DNA of 64,000 nt from Azorinus chamasolen (Eukaryota > Mollusca > Bivalvia > Cardiida > Solecurtidae). Under the pieces are notes generated by a model. It saw nothing but the letters and a program-made list of their open reading frames with translations. It did not search any database and was not told the DNA's origin. The stretch lies in NCBI GenBank assembly GCA_963576725.1, contig OY755247.1:13768534-13832533 (forward strand), read 5' to 3'. Made by a program: the position numbers and the translations under genes. Shown in pieces: positions 51,237-61,600 of this stretch; position 1 is the stretch's first letter; every line of letters starts with the position of its first letter.

Positions 51237-52125
51237 GGTGTCCCAGAATTACGTAGACTTTTGCCATTTTTTGTTTATTTAGATATTTTAATCAAACTTG
51301 ATCGAAAGTGTCTTCAACCTATATGAAAGAAACTGCAGGTACACTTCTGTGTCTAAGCATATACGAAATTTGTTTTTTACATCGTCATATTAACTATCCT
51401 TCGAGTAGGCGGGGCAGCTTAATTTTTGTACACTTCTGATTTTATCCTATCATTTATATCATCCGTAATTCTTGATCAATAATGGCGTGACGACCTGCGA
51501 TAATTGATTGAAGTCATTTTAAAGTACATGGCAAAATTTAACATCATTGCTATAACCGTTTTTGCTTACTGATACAAAGCAAGTAAACGGCTGCTCATGG
51601 AAATCACTGAAAAAATGATGTCAATAGATTATACAGAACACCACATTATCATCAAGTTTTGTGCAAGCCTCGGGAAGACACCAACCCATAGTCATGTGAA
51701 ATGCTAGAATCTGCTAAAATCAAGCCTCCTGTATGTCAGGCTTTGGTTTTTAAGTGACACTTTAGAGATGACAGAGAATGTAAAAGATGACGAGGAGCGT
51801 GTAAGGAAGACAACTTTGAATATGACGTTAATACGGAGCGTCAAGGACATCATTGATACGGATCGACGTTATACCCTTCGAGATATTAGCAACACCACTG
51901 GGATGGAATTCGATCAGGAGTGATACAGGAGTGTGTTTGACCAGTGGATTCACAGGCACAATCAAAGCGTTGTACACACTGCAGTATTCTTTGCATGGTA
52001 TCAATCTGATATCGAATAAGTTCGCTTTGGCATGGAATTGCTTATCTATAAGGGAAGGCATTAACACTCTATCCAGTTGATGATACAGTTGCAGCTGACA
52101 CTTCAGCCGTTTCCCACTATGCTTA
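51237..52125 (+). pseudogene. decayed mariner-like element, 5' part
   Basis: GGGTGTCCCAGAATTACGTA resembles a mariner terminal repeat. From about 51600 conceptual translation in shifting frames gives HHIIIKFCASLGKTPT, then about 51766-51910 RKTTLNMT, RSVKDIIDTDRRYTLRDIS and NTTGM. This resembles the N-terminal paired helix-turn-helix region of mariner transposases (V..I...DRR.T.RDIS..TG). Stops and frameshifts are frequent and the catalytic D residues were not found. From about 51980 it continues into sequence shared with 59345-59850. A P1 MITE interrupts it at 52126. Confidence 0.55.
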
Positions 52126-52129
52126 TTAA

Positions 52130-52371
52130 CCCTTACCCTCATATAAACGTGTTTTCACATATTTGCAAACAGAGTAGACCCAAATCAGACGGCTCCTAGA
52201 GGAGCCGTCTGATCAGGGTCTACTCTGTTTGCTAATAGAATTTGATAGATCTGTTTCTTTGCTTTCTTAAATGTCTACAATGTTCCACCTACCATATTTC
52301 TTTATAACTATTTTCTTAATGAATATTCAGTAGGTATTGAAATTTGACCTAAATATAGAACAGGGAATGGG
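52130..52371 (-). mobile_element. P1 MITE with provable empty site
   Basis: TTAA 52126-52129 and 52372-52375. Hairpin GTAGACCCAAATCAGACGGC / GCCGTCTGATCAGGGTC around TCCTAGAGGA. The paralogous segment at 59345-59850 lacks it (CTATACTTATTATCAAACTG). Confidence 0.9.
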
Positions 52372-52375
52372 TTAA

Positions 52376-52900
52376 CACAGTGACCACTCGCAGTTATGGG
52401 CGTGATTACCTAATCGCTTGCATAAGGTCATCCGACGCGCACTTCTTTATTCATTGAGTATTTTCATTCATGTTATGATCACGTGATTTCTTCATGTGAC
52501 TGATATTTGTATATCCGTGCGCCCTTCTTACATATTGCTATATTTTGTCAGTTTTGTTGATTTTTGCACATACTAAGCCGAAGCTTATGTTACGAAGCAT
52601 TTTCATGTCAAATATAGTATACCACGATTGGTTCCAGATGCCACTTTATTAAACACCCTTTGTATCTATCGAATGCAAGTCAGTAAATTGCACTATTTTG
52701 TCAGGCCGGCGAGGGTACCATGGGTTAGGCTGTGGAACGCCACCTTTGTATTCTATTGCTTCGCAAAGAATACAAAAAGTGTATTGACAAGTATTGACAA
52801 TGATTGGGACTATATTCAGAAGAGTTGAAGCGTAACGTCAGAGCCAAACGTTCTTAAAATTTGGCTGACGTTCATAATGACGTCGTGACGAGCTGCCCCA
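52376..52900 (+). repeat. segment shared with 59.5-59.85 kb
   Basis: GACCACTCGCAGTTATGGGC, GTGATTACCTAATCGCTTGC, CATAAGGTCATCCGACGC and TTCCAGATGCCACTTTATTA align with the second copy. Possibly the 3' part of the decayed mariner-like element; CGAGCTGCCCCACATACGCT near 52890 loosely mirrors GGCGGGGCAGCTTAA at 51410. Confidence 0.6.
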
Positions 52901-53422
52901 CATACGCTACCCTCTGTGTATGTCAGGTATACACAGAGACTTATCAAAATGCTGTACAGGTTTGAAATTTCATGTACCTATACAATAAAGATACATTGTG
53001 CTCCTGTCGAATTTGTTAGTCTCTATGACGTGTTCTGTGGCAGGGATCAGTATATGTATATGTACATGTGGCTTTCATCATCAAAACGTATTTAGAAATA
53101 TTTCTGTTTGCAAATGCGTAGAAAGGGATGTTTATGAAGTAAACGGTTAAACAAAAGGGGAGAAAATCCAAACATGACAACTTAAGCAGAAAACAAATTT
53201 TGCAGATGACAATACTTGGCATGATAGAGCTAAAAATAATTTCGTAAATAATGGACTGATCCGAAGCGCAGTATGGAAATGTCAGGCAATCCCAAGAGGT
53301 AAATAATTAAATTAGTTTGTAATAAAACACAGTATGCAAAATGGCTGGGACAAGTATCAAAATTAAATTACTGTGGAGGGATTTCAACACTTATAGATTA
53401 TCTGGTGAACTAGAAACTTCAA
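52901..53422. other. stretch with P2/P5 scraps only
   Basis: 53095-53150 is a P2 short end (TTTGCAAATGCGTAGAAAGG). 53150-53240 has AAGCAGAAAACAAATTTTGC like a P5 end. No gene signal. Confidence 0.45.
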
Positions 53423-54012
53423 GTCAGCAGGATTTGTTCCATTAATTGCACGGAGAAACTCAAACTGTTTAAATTGATTCCAATAGGCCTAGTAACTTAA
53501 AACTCAGTGTTGACACACTTGTACGCTGCATGCTTATCAACCCATTTCTTCATATTGAGACCTTTAAATTTGACGCCCATCACTTTTTGAAACCATTATG
53601 ATAAAGAGCATTTGCTCCATAAGAGCAAATGCTCTATTTATCACATTGGTTTCAAATCTATACAATTCTAGATATGGAGACCTTTTTGATGCCATCACTT
53701 TTTGAAACCATTGTGATAAATAGAGCATTTGCTCCATAAGAGCAAATGCTCTATTTATCACATTGGTTTCAAATCTATACAATTCTAGATTTTTATTTTT
53801 CTCTATTAAATTCTCCTTTTCGGTTGATCTATGTAAAAAGGTTGGGTCTAAAAATAGCCTATGAGGTAATGGGTAAATGGCAATCTCTATGGGAAGAGCC
53901 AGCAGGATTTGTTTCATTAATTGCACGGAGAAACTGATCTGTATAAATGAATTCCTACAGGCCCAGTAACCTTGAACTCATTGGTGACACACTTGTACAC
54001 TGCATGCATATT
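53423..54012 (+). repeat. direct duplication flanking a P6 element
   Basis: 53423-53535 and 53896-54010 are about 113-bp direct copies (CAGCAGGATTTGTT..CATTAATTGCACGG; GACACACTTGTAC..CTGCATGC). The first runs into P6 at CTTATCAACCC; the second reads straight through as CATATTAATGAC, giving the empty site. Confidence 0.75.
53540..53872 (-). mobile_element. P6 MITE with doubled hairpin
   Basis: Two consecutive copies (about 119 bp each) of the hairpin block GAAACCATT.TGATAAA...GCATTTGCTCCATAAGAGCA...TTTATCACATTGGTTTC. Long side TTTTTCTCTATTAAATTCTCC, end ATGAGGTAATGGG. The 120-codon minus frame 53564-53926 is an artefact of the doubled block. Confidence 0.85.
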
Positions 54013-54167
54013 AATGACAATCTATTCGGGAAGAGCGATGGAAGCATTTTAGAAGATGTGAGAGGAGAGACACTAAGGAAATCACTTCTCCATTTTGTGT
54101 GTCTATCTGTCTATTCATCTGTATTTATGTCCAGCTGTCTATCATGTTTTCTTCCATTATACACTCA

Positions 54168-54350
54168 ACCCTTTACCTTTTCCAGTCCATATTCATGTAA
54201 GAAACAATGACATCATGAATATCTATAAGATTATTTTTACAATTGCATATGCACACATGTCTTTTTGGCTCAGACAGAAACTGTATAATCAGATCTATAT
54301 TATTCCATAAGCAAACAGAGCAGACCCTGATTAGTTACTCCTACAAGGGA
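54168..54350 (+). mobile_element. P2 MITE, right-truncated
   Basis: CAACCCTTTACCTTTTCCAG, CATGTAAGAAACAATGACAT, GCAGACCCTGATTAG, then breakdown after CTCCTACAAGG. Confidence 0.65.
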
Positions 54351-54392
54351 CCCCCTTAAAACATTCAGAATACATTTGTATTGAATAATTTA

Positions 54393-54693
54393 ACCCTCAG
54401 ATAAATGCCACATTATCAAACATTATCACACATTATCAAACAGAGCAGACCCAGATCAGTGTAAAAGCCTTTATAGGATTCTACGACGTATAGATACAGA
54501 TACAGATACAGATGGCTCATGTAGGAGCCGTCTGAGAAGTGTCTGCTCTGTTTACTTTCAACATGATAAAGATCTGATTCTACAATTTTTGTCAAAGCAA
54601 ACATTTTCCTAGAAAAGTTTATACTGTAAAAATACAGTTAATAAGTATTCATGATGTCATTATTTCTTACATGAATATTGAACAGGTAAAGTG
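54393..54693 (-). mobile_element. P2 MITE with hairpin-arm expansion
   Basis: TTAA 54389-54392 and 54694-54697. ACATTATCA is repeated at the left arm. Between the arms lies extra sequence including GATACAGATACAGATACAGA. Right side TTCATGATGTCATTATTTCT. Confidence 0.7.
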
Positions 54694-54806
54694 TTAAACA
54701 TATCATACCAATAAACAGCGATGAATATAAAAGATACATGGAGAATTCTCAGAAATGTGTCACCATGACCTGTTTCTGTCATGTATATCTCCATCTAGTC
54801 ACTTAA

Positions 54807-55011
54807 CCCTTACTGTGTGGGACACAAGTCACGAATATCATTTGCAAACAGTGTAGACCAAGATGAGAGGGCTCCTAGAGGAGCCCTCTCATCAGGGTCT
54901 GCACTGTTTGCCATGTTACCCTTTTCCTTACAAGGATCCCTAAATATTCACAATAAGCTTGACCTGTTTAAATTTTGGTATAGTCCATTTGAAAAGTCGG
55001 CGTTGCAAGGG
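54807..55011 (-). mobile_element. P4 MITE, complete
   Basis: TTAA 54803-54806 and 55012-55015. Ends CCCTTACTGTGTGGGACA / CGGCGTTGCAAGGG. Hairpin GTAGACCAAGATGAGAGGGC / GCCCTCTCATCAGGGTC around TCCTAGAGGA. Confidence 0.9.
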
Positions 55012-55164
55012 TTAATGTTGTACTATATTGTCTCATATATATCTATTAGAGTGTCGTTATATTGTCTAATTAACCCCTATACAATCATTTACGATCAGTC
55101 AGCGGTGGCAAACACTATTGATATAGATAAGACATTGTGTATTTAATTTGAATACAGAATTTAA

Positions 55165-55400
55165 CTCTTTCTTCAATGAATATTCATGTAAAAAATATTG
55201 ATGTCATGAATATTAATTAGATTAATGTGTTATAATTGCACAGCAATTTTTGGCCATGAAACTGTAGAATCATCTCTATAATTAAATCAAATTAGCAAAC
55301 AGATCAGCAGACCTTGATCAGACTACTCCTATAGGAGCCATCTGACCTGGGTCTACTCTGTTTGCAAATTCATAGAAAGGCGTATTTATGGAGTAAAGGG
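55165..55400 (+). mobile_element. P2 MITE
   Basis: TTAA 55161-55164 and ATAA 55401-55404. Hairpin AGCAGACCTTGATCAGACTA...ATCTGACCTGGGTCTACTC. Flanks TTTGAATACAGAAT and TTTGAATACGGAAT are near-duplicates on either side. Confidence 0.8.
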
Positions 55401-55404
55401 ATAA

Positions 55405-55904
55405 GTCATTGTTTACTTTGAATACGGAATTTTAACATATTTGACAAGCAGATAGCAATTTCCTCAGTAATTATAGCCATACCTTGAGATTTTTTTAGAA
55501 TATTGTAGCAGAGGAAAATTGAAGCAGATGACATTTACAGCAGAAGCAGACAAGATTGACCGCCACTCAAAGTCCTAAGGCTTCTTGTCCAAAGACACCT
55601 TCTGGGAAATCATTACACATTATAACATCTCTTCTGACACTCAGAAGATGATCATATCTTTCTTATCCGAGTATTTTCCCTGAAAATGGTGACATACAAA
55701 TCCTCCCTATTGAAAAGAAAACGCAGAGAAATAATTAAAGGTGCGTATTAAAATACTCAAATCGTATTTCTGCCACCAAACCCTATGTTGTGATCACTCT
55801 TTAGAATCGTCTTGAGATATTGTTGGGAAAAAAATTGATATACAAGTATACATTTTATCTAGGCCTCGAAACGTGTAAACTCTTTTAGCAAAAAACCCCA
55901 GAAA
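55405..55904. other. stretch with a P11 half-hairpin
   Basis: 55770-55812 has CACCAAACCCTATGTTGTGA, TCACTCTTTAGAATCGTCT (one P11 arm). The rest is unassigned; no coding signal. Confidence 0.45.
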
Positions 55905-56575
55905 ACAAGAATAGGAAGTGGACACAACATCAAAACGGGTTTTCCTTCACTATTAACTGTGTGCAAAAATCTTTATCTGATACCCCTGCTTATCATGACA
56001 TTGTATAGTCTTGACTAAGTCTATGTCTTGCGTTGGGAGACCACAAAATAGTTTGTACTAGGAGTTGTGCTTACGAGTTCAACCATACATAATATCTGAA
56101 ATAAATCCCGAAGTCTTATTAGCTCCCATGAAATTTTTCAAACCAAAATCATTTTCTTCATGCATATCTTCATATGGTGTACTACTTACTGTTAATTAAG
56201 GTTTCATTGATATCCGACCACCCATGTAGGAGGAATTGCGCTTACAAGAATGGATGGACTAACTAACTAACGGATGGACGGACAGAGGTAAACCAGTATG
56301 CCTCGTTGCACTTACAAAGATAGAGTCTAAAGACCTAGTTATTTCTAAGTTCAAAGGGGCATAACTCCCAGAATAATTGCAAAAGGAAAAATCCCTGACA
56401 ATATGCACATCTACATATTGTGTCCTTGCTACATGCAAGGTTTTATGACAATCGGTTGAATAGTTCCAGAGGAGTTGCATTTACAAGATTGCCAGCCACC
56501 CAACCACTCACCCGCCCACCGTACATCACCATTTCAATAACCCGATTTTCCGTGGAAATCCTGGTTAAAAATATG
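55905..56575 (+). mobile_element. pearl-like element
   Basis: ACAAGAATAGGAAGTGGACA 5' end. Units with AGTTGTGCTTACGAGTT, GAATTGCGCTTACAAG and GTTGCACTTACAAAG. ACGGATGGACGGACAGAG (about 56266-56287) and a CCACCCAACCACTCACCCGC run. 3' ACCCGATTTTCCGTGGAAAT then CCTGGTTAAAA. Confidence 0.55.
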
Positions 56576-56692
56576 TATGTACATATATATACATATGCCC
56601 AGTGCTCTTTGACTTTCCTTTTTTTTTTGTAAACATGTCATCAACCTTATTTGTATAATTCAGAGGTCCAGATAAGATGTGTAGATCTTTAC

Positions 56693-56765
56693 TCTACTTC
56701 TAAAGAGTGGTCACTGCATAGGGTTTGGTGGAGAAATAAAGGAGCTATTCTTGAAAATGGTTTTA
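56693..56765 (+). repeat. P11 half-hairpin
   Basis: TTCTAAAGAGTGGTCACTGC, ATAGGGTTTGGTGGAGAAAT; placed immediately before a P4 MITE, as at 12062. Confidence 0.5.
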
Positions 56766-56771
56766 GTTTAA

Positions 56772-56985
56772 CCCTTAAAGGCTTACAACGCTGAATTTTC
56801 AAATGGAATATTCCAAAATTCAAATAGGTCAAGCTTATAGTGAATATTTAGGGATGTTTTCTAAAGAAAAGTGTAACATGACAAACAGTGCAGACCCTGA
56901 TGAGAGGGCTCCCCTAGGAGCCCTCTCATCTGGGTCTACACTGTTTGCAAAGGACATTAGAGACTCGTGTCCCGCACTGTAAGGG
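56772..56985 (+). mobile_element. P4 MITE
   Basis: TTAA 56768-56771 and TTGA 56986-56989. CAACGCTGAATTTTCAAATG; hairpin GCAGACCCTGATGAGAGGGC / GCCCTCTCATCTGGGTC around TCCCCTAGGA; CCCGCACTGTAAGGG. Confidence 0.9.
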
Positions 56986-56989
56986 TTGA

Positions 56990-57233
56990 GCATTTTTTCT
57001 GGGCCTCTGAAGATTGATGGAGTAAAGAGTTTTAACCCAGAATTATACCTCTTTAGCTGTGGTCCCTTTAGAGAGGTTTCACAGTTAGTCAGTTACTACA
57101 AATCATATTGTCCCAGCCTTCATAAATACCACTCCATTGACGAGTAACTGCGATATGCTGCAAATATATCGTTGTCTGCTTCATCACTGAGAGTTGATTT
57201 TTCTTACATTTTTTTTCAAAATATGTTAACATG
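56990..57233. other. stretch with a T1 right end
   Basis: TTTAGAGAGGTTTCACAG (57067-57084) matches the T1 right terminus; its partner is missing. Nothing else recognised. Confidence 0.4.
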
Positions 57234-57237
57234 TTAA

Positions 57238-57470
57238 CCCTTTTACTCCATAAATACGCCTTTCTATGCCTTTGCAAACAGAAAAGACATACTAAATCTG
57301 ACTACTCCTATAGAAGCCGTCTGATCAGGGTCTGCTCTGTTTGATTACGATATAATGTAGATATGATTCTATAGTTTCTTTCACTACCAACAATTCCCTT
57401 GTGCTATTATAACAATTAATCTAATTAATATTCGTGAAATCATTATTTCTTACATGAATATTCATGGAGT
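57238..57470 (-). mobile_element. P2 MITE, right end drifting
   Basis: TTAA 57234-57237. CCCTTTTACTCCATAAATAC; hairpin arms AAACAGAAAAGACATAC / GTCTGATCAGGGTCTGCTC around ACTCCTATAGAAG; ATTCATGGAGTTAT at the right. Confidence 0.7.
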
Positions 57471-57680
57471 TATTATTCTCAAGTTCTCATTTGGTATTAT
57501 AAGATCATAAATTACCATATCCATGCTAATGATTTCTGTAGACACTTATAAGCCCTTTACCAAAAGCATTCGGACTGACAAACTTATGCAAATAGTCTAG
57601 ATCCAGATCAAACAGCTACTTAGCAAGTCTATCAAAATGATGCCAAATTAACATACTCTATTGTCTGTTGCATTTTTTAA

Positions 57681-57898
57681 CCCTTTCCCCCATATAAATG
57701 CTTTTCCAAGCATTTGCAAACAGAGAAGACACAGATCAGGTGGCTCCTATAGGAGCCATCTGATCAGGGTCTGCTCTGTTTGCTTATGATATGATTACGG
57801 CTAAAATAAATTTCCTGTGTTCAAGTGTCATTATAAAAAAATAAACTAATAGTTATGATGTCTTTTGATTCTTACATGAATATTCATGGAGGAAAGAG
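57681..57898 (-). mobile_element. P2 MITE
   Basis: TTAA 57677-57680 and 57899-57902. Hairpin GAAGACACAGATCAGGTGGC / GCCATCTGATCAGGGTC around TCCTATAGGA. Confidence 0.85.
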
Positions 57899-57924
57899 TT
57901 AAAAGGAGCTTTTGGAGCTTTGTA

Positions 57925-58022
57925 TACAGGTGGTTGCTTAATGCAGAATGAAAGTAATGCAGAAAGCTCCTAGAGCAACTTTCTGCATTGCTTCCAGTCT
58001 GGATTAAAATACCATCTGAATT
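57925..58022 (+). mobile_element. T1 hairpin fragment
   Basis: TACAGGTGGTTGCTTAATGC, AGAAAGCTCCTAGAGCAACT, TCTGGATTAAAATACCATC. Termini absent. Confidence 0.55.
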
Positions 58023-58164
58023 TTGAAGTACATATTCTTCTTCATTTATTTCATTATTTATTATTATACTTTTTATTATTTATTTATTAGTTTAGGGGGT
58101 ATTTAATAGAGAGAGGGTGTTTATCAGGAACAATACGGTATTCAGCTAAGACTGAGTACCCAAA

Positions 58165-58664
58165 TACTTAGCCTTTTCACTGTTGAATATTCATATATGT
58201 AAGAAATAAAGACATTATGAATATCTATTAGCTGAATTTTATAATGTGAACATTTAACCCTTTCCTGGTTCTATGTTCATTTCAAATTTCAATACCTACT
58301 GAATAATTATGGACAAAATAGTTAATAAATAACAAAATATGGAACACTGTAGTCATTTTAGAAAGTAAAGAAACAGATCTATCAAATTTCATTAGTAAAC
58401 AGAGCAGACCCTGATTAGATGGCTCCTGTAGGAACCATTTGATCTGGGTCTACTCTGTTTGCTGATGCATGAAAAGGATTCATATGAAGGAAAGGGTTAA
58501 GAAAATATTTTGCTTTAACAAAAACTACAGAATCAGATCTATATCATGTCATAAGCAAACGGAGCAGACCCGGATTAGATGACTCCTACAGGAGCCCTCT
58601 GATCTGGGTCTTCTCTGTTTGCAAAGGCGTGAAGAAACAGTTTATATAATTATGAAGGAAAGGG
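58165..58664 (+). mobile_element. P2 MITE split by P1
   Basis: Left TTTTCACTGTTGAATATTCA, AATATCTATTAGCTGAAT; right resumes ATATTTTGCTTTAACAAAAA, hairpin GCAGACCCGGATTAGATGAC...CTCTGATCTGGGTCTTCTC, end GGAAAGGG before TTAA 58665-58668. Confidence 0.75.
58258..58496 (+). mobile_element. P1 MITE nested in P2
   Basis: TTAA 58254-58257 and 58497-58500. Hairpin GCAGACCCTGATTAGATGGC...ATTTGATCTGGGTCTACTC. Confidence 0.85.
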
Positions 58665-58796
58665 TTAAGGTAATTAGGGTATTGTATCAAACTGATCATG
58701 GCAGGCGTCATACACAGTTCTGGGTTGCTGACAATGTCAGATCAATGGTTGTTACAATGGGCTAATGATGCTTCTTCACTGTGTCAGTACATTTAA

Positions 58797-59005
58797 CCTT
58801 TAACCACATGACTAAGTAAAATTGGCTCCTCCCTAAAATTCTGAATATCAATTGAACAAAAACTTCTCCTATCAAAAATTATTACTGAAGAAAATAATTT
58901 TATAGTAAACAGTGTAGACCATGATCAAAGGGCTCTCTCAGAATCTGGGTCTACGCTGTGTACATTAACAAAGGTGATATGTACTCAATTTCCGCACTTT
59001 AATGG
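58797..59005 (+). mobile_element. P9 MITE
   Basis: TTAA 58793-58796 and 59006-59009. Ends CCTTTAACCACATGACT / CGCACTTTAATGG. Hairpin AGTGTAGACCATGATCAAAG...AATCTGGGTCTACGCT. Confidence 0.7.
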
Positions 59006-59094
59006 TTAAAGGCAGTGTGTTCATAAATGACACTTTTAGAAATCTGTAACAAGTGCTCCACAAAACGGAGCAAAATATACGGTTGATGTACAGG

Positions 59095-59312
59095 GAATTA
59101 ATGCCTTTTCATGCATTTGCATATCAAACAGCTCCAATAGGAACCGTCTGATCAGGGTCTGCTCTGTATGCTTATGGAATTATAATAGATCTGACTCTTC
59201 CGATTCTACCAATACCAAAAATCCTGTATACATATGCCATTATAAAAATTCTGCTAATAAATATTCATGACATCATTATTTCTTACATGAATACTCAACA
59301 GGGTAGGGGTTA
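59095..59312 (-). mobile_element. P2 MITE, left arm damaged
   Basis: AATGCCTTTTCATGCATTTG; only the right arm GTCTGATCAGGGTCTGCTC is intact. TTCATGACATCATTATTTCT; AACAGGGTAGGGGTTA. Confidence 0.65.
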
Positions 59313-59344
59313 TTGTACAAAATCACACAAATTGCATGGTAGAT

Positions 59345-59850
59345 GAATGATGCAGTATTCTTTGCATGGGATCAATGTGCTGAAAATCAAATTTCTGATA
59401 TCGAATAAGTTTGCTTTGGCATGAAATTGCGTATCTATGAGGGAAAGGATTAACACTCTTTCAGTGGATAATTAAGTTGGACACTTCAGCCATTTCCCCA
59501 CTATACTTATTATCAAACTGACCACTCGCAGCTTATAGGCGTGATTACCTAATTGCTTGCATAAGGTCATCCGACGCACACTTATTTATTCATTGAGTAA
59601 CAGCCTCTGGGAGAATACTTTCATTCATATTATGGTCATGTTATTTCCTCATGTGACTGATGCTTGTATATTTGTGCACTCTTCTTACACATTGCTATAT
59701 TTTGTGGATTTTGTTGCCCACATTAAACCAAAGCTAATGTTAACAAAGCATTTTCATGTAAAAAATTGTATACATGATGATTGTTTCCAGATGCCATGTT
59801 ATTAAATGCCTTTTGTATCCATAAAATGCAAGTCAATAAATTTCACTAGA
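59345..59850 (+). repeat. paralogue of 51.98-52.68 kb segment
   Basis: GATGCAGTATTCTTTGCATG, CTGATATCGAATAAGTTTGC, GACCACTCGCAGCTTATAGG and TTTCCAGATGCCATGTTATT align with the earlier copy, minus its P1 MITE and with a 19-bp extra piece (CAGCCTCTGGGAGAATA). Open frame 59557-59805 has no domain. Confidence 0.75.
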
Positions 59851-60743
59851 TTACTATTATGTGGAATGGCATAGAAATTGAAAATCATTCCATGCACCAT
59901 GAAAGATTTGCTAAAACAAAATCAGAAAAGGGGAAATAACTCCGTCTGCTACTGAGAACCCTTTCTGTCAAAATCGCTTCATGCATAATAGAGTTACAGA
60001 ATAAAAGGGATTTTGCTAACAGAACTTGAAAAAGAGGAGATAATTCAGTAAGAGATAATGACAGTGTTATGATTCTTGCATATGACACACAATCTGCAAC
60101 TATGTAACATTTCTGCTATAAATTGTGAAAAAATAAAACAGCTTCATGTGCTTAACACAGAGTGGAAGGGAATTTATTCACAGTTAATTGCATTCTTTCC
60201 AACATATAAAACTGAAACAAAATTTCATTTTGTTGAATGAAAATTAGGATTAGGAAATGAAAAATCAATTAATATTCTGCAGCACTGATGTACCAATGTG
60301 ACTGATGTGACATTTGCTGGCTTTTAAACAAAATTTGCACACAAAATAGTTTTGATATTTCAATAACATTTTGCTATAAAACAGGAAATTGTGAGTGGCT
60401 AAGTAAACTGCTATTATTGATTCACACATACATTTTACGACATAAGTCGTTCTGGGAATTCTTCCTAAAATTGTTCAAACAGTAGTATATATTTTGATGG
60501 TTACGAGATATTTATTTAAACTACAATGACATTATCTCTAATCTTCTATAATTTCTTCAAGACTTTTGCGATCAGTTTGAATCAATATGAGATTGTGCAG
60601 AACTTGGAATGTAAAATAGTTATTGTTTTCAAACTTTAAACCCCTCGAATATGGAGCCCTTCGCACTGTTCATCATTAAAATTTCTCTCATACTGACTGA
60701 ACAAATTGGCCAAACAATGATGGACCGACCATTCCACTTTAAA
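59851..60743. other. low-feature stretch
   Basis: 59915-60060 has AGGGGAAATAACTCCGTCTG and AAGAGGAGATAATTCAGT, weakly like pearl core units. From 60100 to 60740 no repeat, hairpin or coding signal was recognised. Confidence 0.5.
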
Positions 60744-60912
60744 ACAAGAGGGCCAGAATGGCCCTGACATCGCTCACCAGACAATCAGAGGAGAAGATTT
60801 TCAAAGTTTTCACATATGTTTCTATTGAAAACTTAACACCCCAAGGGTGGTGCCAATTTTGACCCCAGGGACACAATTTATATAACTTTTGTAGAGGACC
60901 TGAACATGATGC
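60744..60912 (+). mobile_element. pearl-like 5' fragment
   Basis: ACAAGAGGGCCAGAATGGCC, CATCGCTCACCAGACAATC and one core unit, stopping at CTGAACATGATGCTGAA. Confidence 0.7.
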
Positions 60913-60964
60913 TGAAAGAATGTAGTGAAAGAATGGATAGAGCATAGACCACTTGAACTTGTAT

Positions 60965-61333
60965 TAATTCTTTGGATGCTAGAGGCGGATTCTCCCACCA
61001 CTAATGACCTATGCAAACAGTTTGGATCCAGATCAGGCCCCACATCATGTGGGGCCTGATCTGATATCCAAATTGTTTGAAAATGAGACTGAACTTCTGA
61101 AAAACTTAGAAAGAACGTGTCTAGTGGGATTCTCCCACCACTAATGACCTATGCAAACAGTTTGGATCCAGATCAGGGCCAATATAATGTGGGGCCTGAT
61201 CTGATATCCAAACTGTTTGTCAATGAGACTGAACTTCTGAAAAACTTAGAAAGAAAGTGTGTAGTTAGGATAACTTATGAATATGCTGCAGACAACAATT
61301 TAGCAGATGACAAAATTACCCAGCATGCAAAGA
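60965..61333 (-). mobile_element. P5-like MITE with 140-bp duplication
   Basis: A 140-bp block (GGATTCTCCCACCACTAATG...; starts 60987 and 61127) is tandemly doubled, each with the hairpin CAAACAGTTTGGATCCAGAT...ATCTGATATCCAAA.TGTTTG around GCCCCACAT.ATGTGGGGC. Right end GCATGCAAAGAG before TTAA. Its hairpin breaks the usual arm rule. Confidence 0.65.
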
Positions 61334-61337
61334 GTTA

Positions 61338-61600
61338 AGCTGAAATTCACAACAGATATGCTCTATATTGATATCTGGTAGCTTAATGCAGGGCATAGGT
61401 ATGAAAAAAAGCTTTAAGAGTGTTCTACATATTGAGAACTATCCACAGTTTTCTCAATCTTAAATGAGTGTGTGTTATTTGTCTAAACACAATTTCTACT
61501 CTACTGATCAGGCTAAGGGTGATTATATAAGAACTCACACGGACTGGTCTCAGCTCTGCAGGCTGATATATTAAGGAGAAACCTTTAGAATGTCGTTTCT
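61338..61600. other. stretch with a T1 scrap
   Basis: TGGTAGCTTAATGCAGGGCA at about 61375 is a T1 fragment. Nothing else was recognised. Confidence 0.4.

Noticed and set aside
51828..52142. 104-codon minus-strand open frame
   Set aside because: Antisense to the decayed mariner-like sequence; no recognisable domain.
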